Below are positions 34,890 to 43,790 of a stretch of 64,000 nt of DNA, piece by piece; the stretch's first letter is position 1, and every line of letters begins with the position of its first letter. The translations under genes and the position numbers were made by a program. This DNA comes from JBGTLA01 sp041744375 (lineage in GTDB: Bacteria > Actinomycetota > Acidimicrobiia > Spongiisociales > ZC4RG35), in assembly GCA_041744375.1 (NCBI GenBank), contig JBGTLA010000078.1:1-64000 (forward strand). Reading direction: 5' to 3'. Under the pieces are notes generated by a model. That model made no database searches. It was not told the DNA's origin and saw only the letters and a program-made list of their open reading frames with translations.

Positions 34890-36488
34890 TTGAGTCCCAT
34901 GACCAAGACCACCCTGGGCGTGCCTGGTTCCGACCACCTGTGGGACGACATTTCGCCCGACGGCAAGAAGGAAATGGTCGACATGCTGGGACGCCATCGA
35001 GGCGCCCTGAGCGCGCACCGCGAGCATCCTCACCCCGACGAGAAGCACGCCGCCGTCGTTCTCTTGGGGTGGCTCGACACCCGCATTGCCGAATTCGAGA
35101 GTGGTGACTACCTGAGAGACGTCGGCCATCTGCATTGCGGCTTCACACAGATCCGCAACCTGTTCGACATCATGAGGCGTGAGAGCGCCGAGCACTGGAT
35201 CGACATTCAAACCCGGCTCTCCTCGATCGATGAGCCCCTGGCCGGTTGGTGCCGGTTGCTGGCAGCCGGTATTGCCGAGGGCCAAGTGGTCGCTCGGCGC
35301 CAGGTCCTCTCGCTCATCGAGCAAGCCGAGAACCTGGCGGGACATGAGTCGATGTTTCTCGGGCTGCTGGACGAGGCGCGGGCCGGCGGGCTGGCGGGCA
35401 GCGACCTGGAAGCCGCCGTGGGTCAGGCGCAAGCGGCGGCGGCGAGAACGGCCCGATGGTTGGGGGAGTCGTACCTCCCCTTCGCTCCGGTGGAGGACGG
35501 CGTCGGCGAGGAACGCTACCTCCGCTCAGCCGAGAGGTTCTTGGGAAAGATGATCGATCCGCGCGAAACCTACGACTGGGGATGGACCGAGATTGGTCGT
35601 CTCCGCTCCGAGATGGTGGAGGTGGCGGGACTGATCGACCCCGGCAGCGACGTCGACGACGTCATCGCCATGCTGGAAACCGACCCTTCCCGAGCGGTCA
35701 AACGCGTTGACTTCACAGAATTCGTGCAGGCCCGCCTCGACCAGGCGGTGGTGGATCTCGACGGTGTCCACTTTGACGTGCCCGCCCCGATCCACAGCAT
35801 CCAGGTGAGACTCGCTCCGCCCGGGGGAGCACTCGGGGCCTGGTACATCAACCCGTCCGTCGACTGGAGCCGACCCGGCTCGGTGTGGTACTCGCTCGGC
35901 GACAAGGAAACGGTGCCGGTGTGGCAGGAGGTATCGACCGCGTATCACGAAGGGTTCCCCGGGCACCATCTCCAAGTTGGAACCTCCATGTACCAGGCGG
36001 AGCGCCTGTCCAAGGCCCACCGGCTGTTCGTGTGGTACTCGGGCTACGGAGAGGGTTGGGCTCTCTATACCGAGCGGCTCATGGACGAACTCGGGTACTT
36101 CGAGCTGCCCGAGTATCGCCTCGGAATGCTCGCTTCCCAGCTGTTCCGTGCCGTCAGGGTGGTCGTCGACATCGGATGTCATCTCGGATATGAGATTCCC
36201 GGTGATGCTCCCCTCCACCCCGGCCACAGGTGGGATTTCCACCGCGGAGTCGATTACGTCGAAGCGGTCGGCCTGCAAGCGCGCGACGTGGCGGACAGCG
36301 AGGTGAAGCGTTACCTGGGATGGCCCGGTCAAGCCATCTCCTACAAAGTAGGCGAGCGCGACATCCTGGACATCCGCCGTACCTTGCAGTTGCGCGATCC
36401 GCACTTCGACCTCAAGGACTTCCACCGCCAGATCCTCGAAGGAGGAGAGCTCCGACTGGACCACCTCCGCTCTCGACTGCTGTCGTAG
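34890..36488 (+). CDS. DUF885-family zinc-metallopeptidase-like protein
   Basis: This 532-residue helical protein of the DUF885 family has the HEXXH-like signature in TAYHEGFPGHHLQ and downstream glutamates in YGEGWALYTERLMDELG. The family is thought to be M3-like zinc peptidases. The annotated TTG at 34890 (or ATG 34899) may not be the true start. The frame stays open upstream and encodes NPFDISEALVDDVFALS, which reads like protein, but only a CTG at about 34842 could initiate it. No signal peptide was seen. Confidence 0.8.
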   Translation: MSPMTKTTLGVPGSDHLWDDISPDGKKEMVDMLGRHRGALSAHREHPHPDEKHAAVVLLGWLDTRIAEFESGDYLRDVGHLHCGFTQIRNLFDIMRRESAEHWIDIQTRLSSIDEPLAGWCRLLAAGIAEGQVVARRQVLSLIEQAENLAGHESMFLGLLDEARAGGLAGSDLEAAVGQAQAAAARTARWLGESYLPFAPVEDGVGEERYLRSAERFLGKMIDPRETYDWGWTEIGRLRSEMVEVAGLIDPGSDVDDVIAMLETDPSRAVKRVDFTEFVQARLDQAVVDLDGVHFDVPAPIHSIQVRLAPPGGALGAWYINPSVDWSRPGSVWYSLGDKETVPVWQEVSTAYHEGFPGHHLQVGTSMYQAERLSKAHRLFVWYSGYGEGWALYTERLMDELGYFELPEYRLGMLASQLFRAVRVVVDIGCHLGYEIPGDAPLHPGHRWDFHRGVDYVEAVGLQARDVADSEVKRYLGWPGQAISYKVGERDILDIRRTLQLRDPHFDLKDFHRQILEGGELRLDHLRSRLLS

Positions 36489-36502
36489 CAGCAGCGAACT
36501 GT

Positions 36503-36590
36503 TCGCCGTCCGCCGTTTCCTCGTCCGACGTTCTGCCGTCCGACGTCCGACGTCCGACGTGCGCCGTCTGCCGTCCTCAGTCCGACTCAG
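36503..36590. repeat. degenerate 7-bp tandem repeat, unit CGTCCGA
   Basis: Three perfect head-to-tail copies of CGTCCGA occupy 36537-36557, with a fourth at 36522-36528 and several diverged units (CGTGCGC, CGTCTGC, CGTCCGC) on either side. The tract fills the gap between two convergent genes. It is too short and regular for CRISPR. Similar low-complexity spacers occur between genes in some uncultured bacteria. Confidence 0.75.
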
Positions 36591-37735
36591 CAGCCGTTCT
36601 TCTGGAGAGTCGGGAAGGGGTTGACGGGTCCGTTGTCGTCTGGGTGCATCTCGAAGTGGAGGTGCGGCGGTCCGCCCCGGGCGTTGCCGGTGTCTCCCAC
36701 GTAGCCAATGACCTGCCCTGCCTCCACACGGCCCGAGCGCCCGAAGCCGTCGAGGTGGGTGCCGATGTACTTGACACCGTCGTCGCCGTAGAGATGGAAT
36801 TGCAGGCCACCGATCGTGCCGGTGATGAGCTTGGCCGTCCCGCCCACCGGAGCCACCACTTCGGTGCCTCGGGCAGCGAACAGGTCGTTGCCTTCGTGGA
36901 AACGGCCGCCCGAGCGGGGGAAACCCCAATCGTTCACATAGCTGGCTCCTCGCACGGGGCACACCCAGGCACCGCCGCCGCCTCCTGGGATGTTGAGGCT
37001 CTGGCCCACCCGGATGACGTTGGCGTTGCTCAACCCGTTGGCCGAGACGATGTCCGCCGCCGCGACACCGTAGGTGCGGGCGATGGTGCCGACAGTGTCC
37101 CCGGCGACCACGGTGTGGGTGGCCGTCGAGCCTGCGGTTGGCTCGGCCACGTAGGTGTCTCCGGACAGAGACAGACGTGCTCCCACGTAGATGACGGAGG
37201 TATTGGTTATTCCGTTGGCCTTGGCGAGCTGGTCCACGCCAATTCCGTAGCGGGCCGCGATCGATCCAAGGGTCTCCCCGCGGGCGACGACGTGGTGCCC
37301 GATGGGTCCGCCCCCTCCCTGGGAGCCGGTGGCGCCCGGTATCTGGAGACGTTGACCCACCTGGAGGAGGTTGACGTCTGCCAGCTCGTTGAGACTGGCG
37401 ATCGAGTTGGTGCTAGCTCCGTACTGGGCGGCTATCGACCCCAACGTCTCGCCGGCGGCCACGACGTGGACGGTGTCGGCGCTGCCGCCGGTGCCGGGGA
37501 TGACGATCGACTGGCCGACTCTGATCAGGTCTGGATCGGAGATGTCGTTCACTTCGAGAAGCTGGGCCAATGTCACCCCGTGGGCGGCGGCGATGGCGGT
37601 GAGCGTGTCGCCGGATCGAACCTCGTAGTCGACGGACCCCACCACGACCATGAGCGCGACGATGGCTCCGGCGGTCACGGCGCGGAGCTTCTTCGTCCGA
37701 ACGAGGGTCGACAGTAGATATGTCGACGCGAACAT
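36587..37735 (-). CDS. LysM-repeat M23 peptidoglycan endopeptidase
   Basis: This 382-residue protein starts at ATG 37735 after a GAGAGGGA site. It has an N-terminal signal or anchor (KLRAVTAGAIVALMVVVGSV), then four LysM domains (YEVRSGDTLTAIAAAHGV, VHVVAAGETLGSIAAQYG, HHVVARGETLGSIAARYG, HTVVAGDTVGTIARTYG) separated by glycine/serine linkers. A C-terminal M23 domain follows with zinc ligands in RFHEGNDLF and PHLHFEMH. It should bind and cut peptidoglycan outside the membrane during growth or division. Confidence 0.93.
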   Translation of the reverse strand: MFASTYLLSTLVRTKKLRAVTAGAIVALMVVVGSVDYEVRSGDTLTAIAAAHGVTLAQLLEVNDISDPDLIRVGQSIVIPGTGGSADTVHVVAAGETLGSIAAQYGASTNSIASLNELADVNLLQVGQRLQIPGATGSQGGGGPIGHHVVARGETLGSIAARYGIGVDQLAKANGITNTSVIYVGARLSLSGDTYVAEPTAGSTATHTVVAGDTVGTIARTYGVAAADIVSANGLSNANVIRVGQSLNIPGGGGGAWVCPVRGASYVNDWGFPRSGGRFHEGNDLFAARGTEVVAPVGGTAKLITGTIGGLQFHLYGDDGVKYIGTHLDGFGRSGRVEAGQVIGYVGDTGNARGGPPHLHFEMHPDDNGPVNPFPTLQKNGC

Positions 37736-37778
37736 GGGATTCCCTCTCCGGCCCCTGTCCGCCCGGAGGCTGGGTACG

Positions 37779-38352
37779 TTAGTCGATGCTGACCGGCTGT
37801 CCAGAACCGACGGCGGTGCGAGCCCGAAGCTGACCGCACGCAGCATCGATGGATGTCGGTGCCGCCCGTGTCCCTCACTGTGGCGGTAACCCCGCGGTCA
37901 ATGTGGATTCGCACAAACGCTGCGATGCGTGTGGCGGAGGAAGGAGCCTCATTACTCATGGGAGTGGGGTTGAGGGGGATGAGGTTGACGTGAGCGCGGA
38001 TACCACGAGCGATGTCACCGAGACGCCGGGCCTGGCCGTCGTTGACGCCTCCATCATCGTCCACTCAATAGAGACTCTTCGTCCCGTTATCTCTCGGTAG
38101 TCAAGAGCAGCATGTTCGAGTTCGGCCAGGGGATAACGGCGATTGGTCGGACCAAGCCGCGAGCGCAGTTCGTCGTCGGCGGCGTGCAGACTGATGGCCA
38201 AGTTCACCGGCCGGCCCTGTGCAGCCAGTCGTCGAATGCCCGGCACGATTCCGACCGTCGAGACTGTGAGGGAGCGAGGCGACATTTGCATTTCTTCGAT
38301 CATTCGCCGAAGCGCCTCGGCAACACGATCAAAGTTCGCCAGCGGCTCGCGC
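37779..38352 (-). pseudogene. rlmN: truncated, frameshifted rlmN remnant
   Basis: The reverse strand encodes only the C-terminal half of an RlmN methyltransferase, beginning abruptly at EPLANFDRVAEALRRM and lacking the radical-SAM CxxxCxxC region. Most residues match the intact copy at 39608-40675. The frame breaks after RRVSIEWTM and resumes as GGVNDGQARRLGDIARGIRAH. A second break is a CATC tandem duplication near GTDI, after which DAACGQLRAR continues to a TAA at 37779-37781. Truncation plus two frameshifts make it clearly non-functional. Confidence 0.88.
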
Positions 38353-38594
38353 TACGCCGTCAATCGACCTGCAGGCGGGGGTTTGGTTAGGAGGGTGGCG
38401 AACATGCTGGTTTTGGTGTCACTGTTGGAACGCAGCTCTTTGCGGCCGTGAGTGTGGTTCCGCACCCGTGGGGCCACTACCGACCCGCACGAGGAGAGCC
38501 GTGACTTGAGTTAAACCCTACGATTCGGGTTGAGTTCAGCCGCCATCCAGAAGCGGTCCTCTGTACTATGGGCTCGCTATCGCGCAGGAGTACT

Positions 38595-39575
38595 GTGAGG
38601 ATCGAATCTTCGGTAACTGCGGTGTCTTGGATACCCATGGAAGCGGTCGAGGGTATGGCCGAGATGCCCTTCAACGTGGGTGTGGCCCATTACGATCCCC
38701 CGCCGCCTGAGCACCTCGATGACATCGAGAGGCTGATTGCGGCCGATGGGGCCCGGGAAGCAAACGAGTTGCGGGCCTACATTGAGGTGGCTGATGGAAG
38801 GATCGTCGACTATGGCCATCTCGGGCGGGGACACATTGGTCTTACCAAGATCAACCTCGGCTTGCGGGACTTGTTCTTCCCGGCCGTGGCCCTACCTCTG
38901 CTTCGACCCCAGCCTGAGGTAGGAGAGGACTCGGTTCGATTTCTCCAGACTGCCGGGGGACGCACCGGTGTTCCCGCCCCCCGTTCCGTGAAGGGAAGGC
39001 CGTTCGTCCAGATCCATGCTCCGGTGGCTTGGACCACCTTGGCTCTCACTATCCGTGCAGACGGGAGTTCGGAATTCGAGGTGGCCGGAGCGAGTCCGTT
39101 CCCCCGCCATTGGATCTACGACCACGAGGGCAATTTGGTCGCCAAGTCGGCGATGATCGATTTCAAGAAGTGGTACCACGAGGCCTTCGGGCAACACACC
39201 CCTTGGGGGCAGCAGGACTCGCCCGCCCTGATGGCCGAAGTCGAGTCTTCGCTCGAGCGGGAGATCTCGGCATCCCTGTTGTCGAAAGACTCGAAGCCTG
39301 TCTGGCGGAAGCTCAAAGAAGGAGAAACGCTGGTGGATCAGGGAGCGCCGGGCGACGAGTTGTATCTCTTGTTCGACGGGATCCTCGAAGTACGAATCGA
39401 CGGCGAAGCGGTTGGTCGGGTCGGGCCCGGCTCACTACTGGGGGAGAGGGCCCTGCTCGAAGGCGGTCGCCGAAAGGCCACCCTCTCGGCCGTAACCAAG
39501 AGCCGGGTGGCGGTGATTGGGAAGGACCAGGTGGAGCGGAGCAAGCTCGAAGAGGTCGCCAAGACCCACAAGTGA
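38595..39575 (+). CDS. cyclic-nucleotide-binding-domain protein with uncharacterised N-terminal domain
   Basis: The last 100 residues form a cNMP-binding fold (VWRKLKEGETLVDQGAPGDELYLLFDGILEV, then GPGSLLGERALLEGGRRKATLSAVTKSRV). The front 200 residues are unrecognised and contain LGRGHIGLTKINLGLRDLFF and ASPFPRHWIYDHEGNLV. A GTG at 38595 follows AGGAG by four bases; an ATG at 38568 in the same frame is an alternative, possibly leaderless. There is no DNA-binding helix-turn-helix, so it is not a CRP-type regulator. It lies between the dead and live rlmN copies. Confidence 0.72.
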   Translation: MRIESSVTAVSWIPMEAVEGMAEMPFNVGVAHYDPPPPEHLDDIERLIAADGAREANELRAYIEVADGRIVDYGHLGRGHIGLTKINLGLRDLFFPAVALPLLRPQPEVGEDSVRFLQTAGGRTGVPAPRSVKGRPFVQIHAPVAWTTLALTIRADGSSEFEVAGASPFPRHWIYDHEGNLVAKSAMIDFKKWYHEAFGQHTPWGQQDSPALMAEVESSLEREISASLLSKDSKPVWRKLKEGETLVDQGAPGDELYLLFDGILEVRIDGEAVGRVGPGSLLGERALLEGGRRKATLSAVTKSRVAVIGKDQVERSKLEEVAKTHK

Positions 39576-39607
39576 TCCTCGCGTGGGCTCTCGTGCGGTG
39601 TTCGTCC

Positions 39608-40675
39608 TCAACCGGATACCGTCGATCTCGATGGCGCCGGCGGCGTCTGGCGGCGGTTTTCCCTGGCCCGTAGCTGTCCACAGGCGGCGTCGATGTCGGT
39701 ACCACGGGTGTCTCGTAGCGTTGCGGTGACGCCGAGGTCCGTGAGGATGCCAACGAACCGCGCGATTCGGGAAGCGGAGGAGGGGGCGTCCTGGCTCAGG
39801 GGGGTCGGGTTGAGGGCGATGAGGTTGATGTGCGCGCGGATTCGGCGGGCGATTTCGGCCAGTTTGCGGGCCTGTTCATCGGTGTCATTGACACCGTTCG
39901 TCATCGTCCACTCGATTGAGACCCGCCGTCCCGTCGTCTCGCGGTAGTAGATGGCGGCCTCTTCCAGGTCGGCGATGGGGTAACGGCGATTGATGGGGAC
40001 CAGGCGAGACCGGAGTTCGTTGTCGGCGGCGTGGAGGCTGATGGCCAGGTTGATCGGCCAGCCGAGTGATGCGAGTCGTCGAATACCGGGCACGATCCCC
40101 ACGGTGGACACCGTGAGAGACCGAGCCGACATCTCCATGTCTTCGATCATCCTGCGAATGGCTTCGGCTACGCGATCAAAATTCGCCAAAGGTTCTCCCA
40201 TGCCCATGAAGACAACATTCGTGAGTCGGTCGGGTACCCCCGGCATCGCGATCTGGCCGAGGAAGGCTCTGGCGTAGGCGACTTGGGCAACGATTTCCCC
40301 GGGCTCGAGGTGACGGTCGAAGCCGAACTGGCCCGTCGCACAGAACGTGCACCCGAGGGCACAACCTGCCTGAGATGAGATACAGACAGTGGCTCGCTTC
40401 GGATACCCCATGAGGACAGCCTCAAAGTCAGCACCATCAGGTGCAGTGAACAACCACTTCCTCGTTCGGCCTCCATCTCCAACCTGGTCGCCTGAGATTC
40501 CAAATGGCCATAGGCGGTTCCTCAACACCTCGCGGAGAGAAGACGGAAGGTTGGTCATGTCGGACGTTGACAGGACGGGACCACGGTAAAGCCAGTGACG
40601 TAGTTGCGCGGTCCGGTAAGCAGGTTCACCAGGAAGTAGCTCATGGAGCGCGTCTGGGGAACTCAGGTAAAGCAC
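39608..40675 (-). CDS. rlmN: dual-specificity RNA methyltransferase RlmN
   Basis: This 355-residue radical-SAM enzyme methylates C2 of A2503 in 23S rRNA and A37 of some tRNAs. The [4Fe-4S] motif CALGCTFC lies in the usual context ISSQAGCALGCTFCATGQFGF. VVFMGMGEPLANFDRV and INRRYPIADLEEAA follow, and GTDIDAACGQLRAR near the end includes the second catalytic cysteine. Length is normal for the family. A decayed partial copy lies 1.3 kb away on the same strand. Confidence 0.95.
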   Translation of the reverse strand: MLYLSSPDALHELLPGEPAYRTAQLRHWLYRGPVLSTSDMTNLPSSLREVLRNRLWPFGISGDQVGDGGRTRKWLFTAPDGADFEAVLMGYPKRATVCISSQAGCALGCTFCATGQFGFDRHLEPGEIVAQVAYARAFLGQIAMPGVPDRLTNVVFMGMGEPLANFDRVAEAIRRMIEDMEMSARSLTVSTVGIVPGIRRLASLGWPINLAISLHAADNELRSRLVPINRRYPIADLEEAAIYYRETTGRRVSIEWTMTNGVNDTDEQARKLAEIARRIRAHINLIALNPTPLSQDAPSSASRIARFVGILTDLGVTATLRDTRGTDIDAACGQLRARENRRQTPPAPSRSTVSG

Positions 40676-40848
40676 TGATTGAATGGTAGGTCTTGGGGCC
40701 AGCCAGGATGGCAGGCCAATCGGGGCGGCGAGGAAGGCGACAGAAGACGCCCGATTCCGAACGGGGCGGGGCTGTGCGACGTTATTGGATTAGCCGGGCG
40801 GCGATATCCCGGACGCCTGCCGTCCGCAAATGGATCTACCCTGCCGAC

Positions 40849-41424
40849 ATGGCTGAGTACACGGTCAAACCCCTTGGCCCCGACACCTGGGGCGCCTTTG
40901 CCCAGCTCGTCGAGCGGCACAACGGGGTCTGGGGAGGTTGTTGGTGCCTTTCGTTCCACCCGAAGTCCCCGGAGAGGGGACAGAGCGTCGAGGGCAACCG
41001 GGCGCTGAAACAGCGACTGGTGAACGAGGGCCAGGCCCACGCCGCGCTGGTCTTCGACGGTGACCGCGCCGTGGGGTGGTGCCAGTACGGTACCCCCGAG
41101 GAGTTGCCGGGTATCTATCACCGCAAGGAATACGAGGCGGGGCTCGTCGAGCCCCCGGATTACCGGCTCACCTGCTTTTTCGTGGACCGGGATTACCGTC
41201 GCGAGGGCGTCTCGGCGGTCGCCCTGCGGGGTGCGCTGGACCTGATCGCCGAGGCGGGTGGTGGGCTGGTGGAAGGGTATCCACAAGACACCCAGGGAAA
41301 GAAGATTTCGGCCTCGTTCCTTTACAACGCCACCCAAAGTCTCTTCGAACAGGTCGGCTTCGAGTACCAGCGGCCCAAGGGCAAGAACCACTGTGTGATG
41401 CGAACGAGGATCGCTCCCAGCTGA
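40849..41424 (+). CDS. GNAT-family N-acetyltransferase
   Basis: From ATG 40849 this 191-residue protein shows the GNAT core. An N-terminal helix region carries HNGVWGGCWCLSFHP. Strand 4 is RLTCFFVDRDYRREGVSAVALRGALDLI, with the acetyl-CoA loop in a degenerate RxxGxA-like form (REGVSA). The C-terminal strand pair ends GFEYQRPKGKNHCVMR. The substrate is unknown. It is monocistronic. Confidence 0.72.
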   Translation: MAEYTVKPLGPDTWGAFAQLVERHNGVWGGCWCLSFHPKSPERGQSVEGNRALKQRLVNEGQAHAALVFDGDRAVGWCQYGTPEELPGIYHRKEYEAGLVEPPDYRLTCFFVDRDYRREGVSAVALRGALDLIAEAGGGLVEGYPQDTQGKKISASFLYNATQSLFEQVGFEYQRPKGKNHCVMRTRIAPS

Positions 41425-41503
41425 TACCGACGATCGGGTTCTGACCTATATCGGTGATCAGTCAAACCTTCGCAACCGTGTTGCCTACCGAGGAGGTGGC
41501 GAG

Positions 41504-42169
41504 ATGACCGACAAGAGAACCACGGCTAGGGATTTCCATGACGCCGGAGGCGTTGACGACTGGCGGGTCCTGTACTGGGGGGCGTATGCCTACTACCGCA
41601 CCGGCTCGTTCGCGGATGGTGCGAGATTCGTCGCTGCGATTGCCGAGGTGGCGAATGCGCAGGGGCACTTTCCCGATGTCGACCTCCGTCCCGAGGGGGT
41701 GACGGTTCGCACCTTCTCACGCGAGGATGGGGCTCTGAGCGAGCGCGATATCGAGTTCGCCCGACAGATCTCGGCGTTGGCCCGAGAACTCGGGTTCCAG
41801 CCCGACCCGTCGCAGGTGCAGGCCGTGGGCATTGCCGTCGCCCAAGATGCCGGGGCGGATGTGCGCCCTTTCTGGGCCGCCGCCTTCGGGTATCGGTATC
41901 TCGGTGCCGAGGATGCGATCGACCCGCACCGGCGTAATCCGCACCTGTGGTTCCATGAGCTCGACCCTCCCAGGCCCGGCCGCGGCCGCCTCCACATCGA
42001 CGTCAGTGTCCCGACCGATCAGGCCGAGGCTCGGGTCGCGGCCGCGCTCGCTGCGGGTGGTCGAATCGCCGATGACTCGCATGTGCCGGAGTGGTGGACA
42101 CTTGCGTCTCCCGACAACCATGGCGTCGACATCGCAGCGTGGCCGGACTTCGAGAACTACGACGGCTGA
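41504..42169 (+). CDS. pterin-4a-carbinolamine dehydratase fused to a glyoxalase-like domain
   Basis: The first 100 residues match PCD/DCoH (WRVLYWGAYAYYRTGSFADGARFVAAIAEVANAQGHFPDVDLRPEGVTVRT, with the histidine-aspartate region of the active site). Residues about 105-221 form a VOC/glyoxalase-like half (GIAVAQDAGADVRPFWAAAFGYRY, LHIDVSVPTDQAEARVAAALAAGG). A GAGGTGGCGAG site precedes ATG 41504. PCD recycles the 4a-hydroxypterin made by aromatic amino-acid hydroxylases. No hydroxylase is nearby and the role of the fusion is unknown. Confidence 0.82.
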   Translation: MTDKRTTARDFHDAGGVDDWRVLYWGAYAYYRTGSFADGARFVAAIAEVANAQGHFPDVDLRPEGVTVRTFSREDGALSERDIEFARQISALARELGFQPDPSQVQAVGIAVAQDAGADVRPFWAAAFGYRYLGAEDAIDPHRRNPHLWFHELDPPRPGRGRLHIDVSVPTDQAEARVAAALAAGGRIADDSHVPEWWTLASPDNHGVDIAAWPDFENYDG

Positions 42170-42444
42170 ACGCGACAAGTCATCAACCCGTGTTCTGCTG
42201 TGAACATCGTATGTCCATCGCATGGCCCGCGCTGACGGTCTTCTCCTCGAACCTGCAAGGTTCGTCATGGCGTCGGTGGTCAGGACAGGAGTCCGATATA
42301 GCCACTCGTGAGCTGGCGGGCTCGGTGGGGCGGCTCATCGGCCAAGAGGGCCGATAGCTCATCGGGATGAGTCATGTACGGCACGGCTGACATGGTACGG
42401 CTGCGAGGAGGTTGGCCACGTTGCCCTCCCTACACTGACCGCCG
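42170..42444. other. 275-bp spacer upstream of the permease gene
   Basis: It contains one perfect hairpin (42248-42264) and otherwise nothing recognisable. No purine or other known riboswitch consensus was seen before the NCS1-like gene. Confidence 0.4.
42248..42264 (+). terminator. 7-bp hairpin, possible terminator of the preceding gene
   Basis: CGAACCTGCAAGGTTCG pairs 7 bp around a 3-base loop, 79 bp after the PCD-fusion stop. No T tract follows, so it is at best a weak intrinsic terminator or an RNA-stability element. Confidence 0.35.
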
Positions 42445-43782
42445 ATGAATGACCTGACCGGTGAGACCTGGAGTCGAGAGCCTATTGGCTTCAGACGTGG
42501 GGAGCTGAGCGGGTCGGATGGTGTGGCCGTCACCGCCGTGACCCTGATCGGGGGGCCGGCGTTGGTCGTTGGGGCCTCGCTGGTAGTCGACCATGGCCTC
42601 GGCCTGCCGCAGATGCTTCTGGTGGCTCCGCTCGCCGCCATCGTCGGTGGGGCGTTGGTGGGAGGGTCGGCGCAAATGGCTGCCACCACCGGCGCCAACT
42701 CGGTTTGGCTTCTCCGTCCGGCCTTCGGGCGGGCAGGAGCCTGGGCGGTGTCGCTGGTGCGGCTGGTGATGGTGGTCCTTTGGGCTGTCGTAGGACTGGT
42801 CCTGGTGGGGGGCTGGGGAGCCCAGGCCGCGCAGTCATCCGGTGTGACCCTCTCGGCGGAGCTGGTGATCGTGGTGGTGGCCCTCATCGGCCTGGCCATG
42901 ACCCTGGCCGGTGTCGTTCGCACGACCGCCGTAGTCATTCGACGCCCCCTCTTCTGGGCGTCGGTAGCCCTCATGGCACTCGTCGCCTGGCAGATGACTG
43001 GCGCCCTTCCAGTCGCTTCCACTACAGACAGCGGTCGGTTCTGGTCGGCGGTTCAGCTCGCCGGGGAGATGGCGGTGGTGTTCGTCCCCTTCGTCCAGAC
43101 CGTGGCTCGGCGCCTCGAGAACGAAAGCGACGCCTTCACGTCCTTTGGGGTCGGCTTCACGGTTCCGGCAACGGTGATGATGATGACGGGGGCGGTGCTC
43201 GCTGCTCAGGCGGCGACGTTTCCTCTCGACCTGACCGGTCTCGATATTGGGGTGGCTGGGGCCATGTTTGCCATCGTGTGGGTGGTGGTAGCCGAGATCG
43301 ACCAGGGTTTCTCGTCGTTCGTGGCAACGGGTTCAGAGGCGGTGGGTCTGATTCCCTTTGTGCCCGTGGTCGTCGTGGGCGTCGTGGGCGCGGTGGCGGT
43401 GGTCGTGGCCTCCGTCTTGGTCACCGAGCCCCCCATCGCCTGGGCCTTCCTGGCGACGGCTTTGGCCTTCCCTGCCGCTGTGATCGCCTTGGCGGACTTC
43501 TTTGGTGTCAGGAGCCTCGATTATCCCGAGTCCGACATCTACGGGATCGACGCCGGCCCCCGCCTCAACCTGGCGGGCGTGGTGTGTTGGCTGCTGGCGG
43601 TCGTCGTCGGTCAGATATTCGACCCATCGGTGGAGGGGATGTTGCCGGAGGTGTCTCCGTGGGCCGACGTCGACATCCCCTGGCGCCTCGTGGCGGCCCT
43701 TGCAGCTGCTCTCATTTATCTGATCGCTGCCCGGCAACGGAGTCGTCGGGAGGTTCGTGTTCAGGAGCTCCGGGGTGTGTGA
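42445..43782 (+). CDS. NCS1-like purine/cytosine permease
   Basis: The 445-residue protein has about 12 membrane helices. The start WSREPIGFRRGELSGSDGVAVTAVTLIGGPALVVG and GANSVWLLRPAFGRAGAWAVSLVRL fit the nucleobase:cation symporter-1 group. A late DFFGVRSLDYPESDIYG matches the conserved DxxxxR region between helices. It may import a nucleobase or related compound. Sequence conservation is low, so the substrate is open. Confidence 0.72.
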   Translation: MNDLTGETWSREPIGFRRGELSGSDGVAVTAVTLIGGPALVVGASLVVDHGLGLPQMLLVAPLAAIVGGALVGGSAQMAATTGANSVWLLRPAFGRAGAWAVSLVRLVMVVLWAVVGLVLVGGWGAQAAQSSGVTLSAELVIVVVALIGLAMTLAGVVRTTAVVIRRPLFWASVALMALVAWQMTGALPVASTTDSGRFWSAVQLAGEMAVVFVPFVQTVARRLENESDAFTSFGVGFTVPATVMMMTGAVLAAQAATFPLDLTGLDIGVAGAMFAIVWVVVAEIDQGFSSFVATGSEAVGLIPFVPVVVVGVVGAVAVVVASVLVTEPPIAWAFLATALAFPAAVIALADFFGVRSLDYPESDIYGIDAGPRLNLAGVVCWLLAVVVGQIFDPSVEGMLPEVSPWADVDIPWRLVAALAAALIYLIAARQRSRREVRVQELRGV

Positions 43783-43790
43783 GGGATCTC

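Noticed and set aside
36503..36590. CRISPR array
   Set aside because: Repeat unit is only 7 bp, contiguous and without spacers; no cas genes nearby.
38404..38451. Short ATG frame downstream of the rlmN remnant
   Set aside because: Fifteen codons, no ribosome site of quality and no neighbouring partner.
42170..42444. Purine riboswitch before the NCS1-like permease
   Set aside because: No conserved aptamer core; only one simple hairpin is present.
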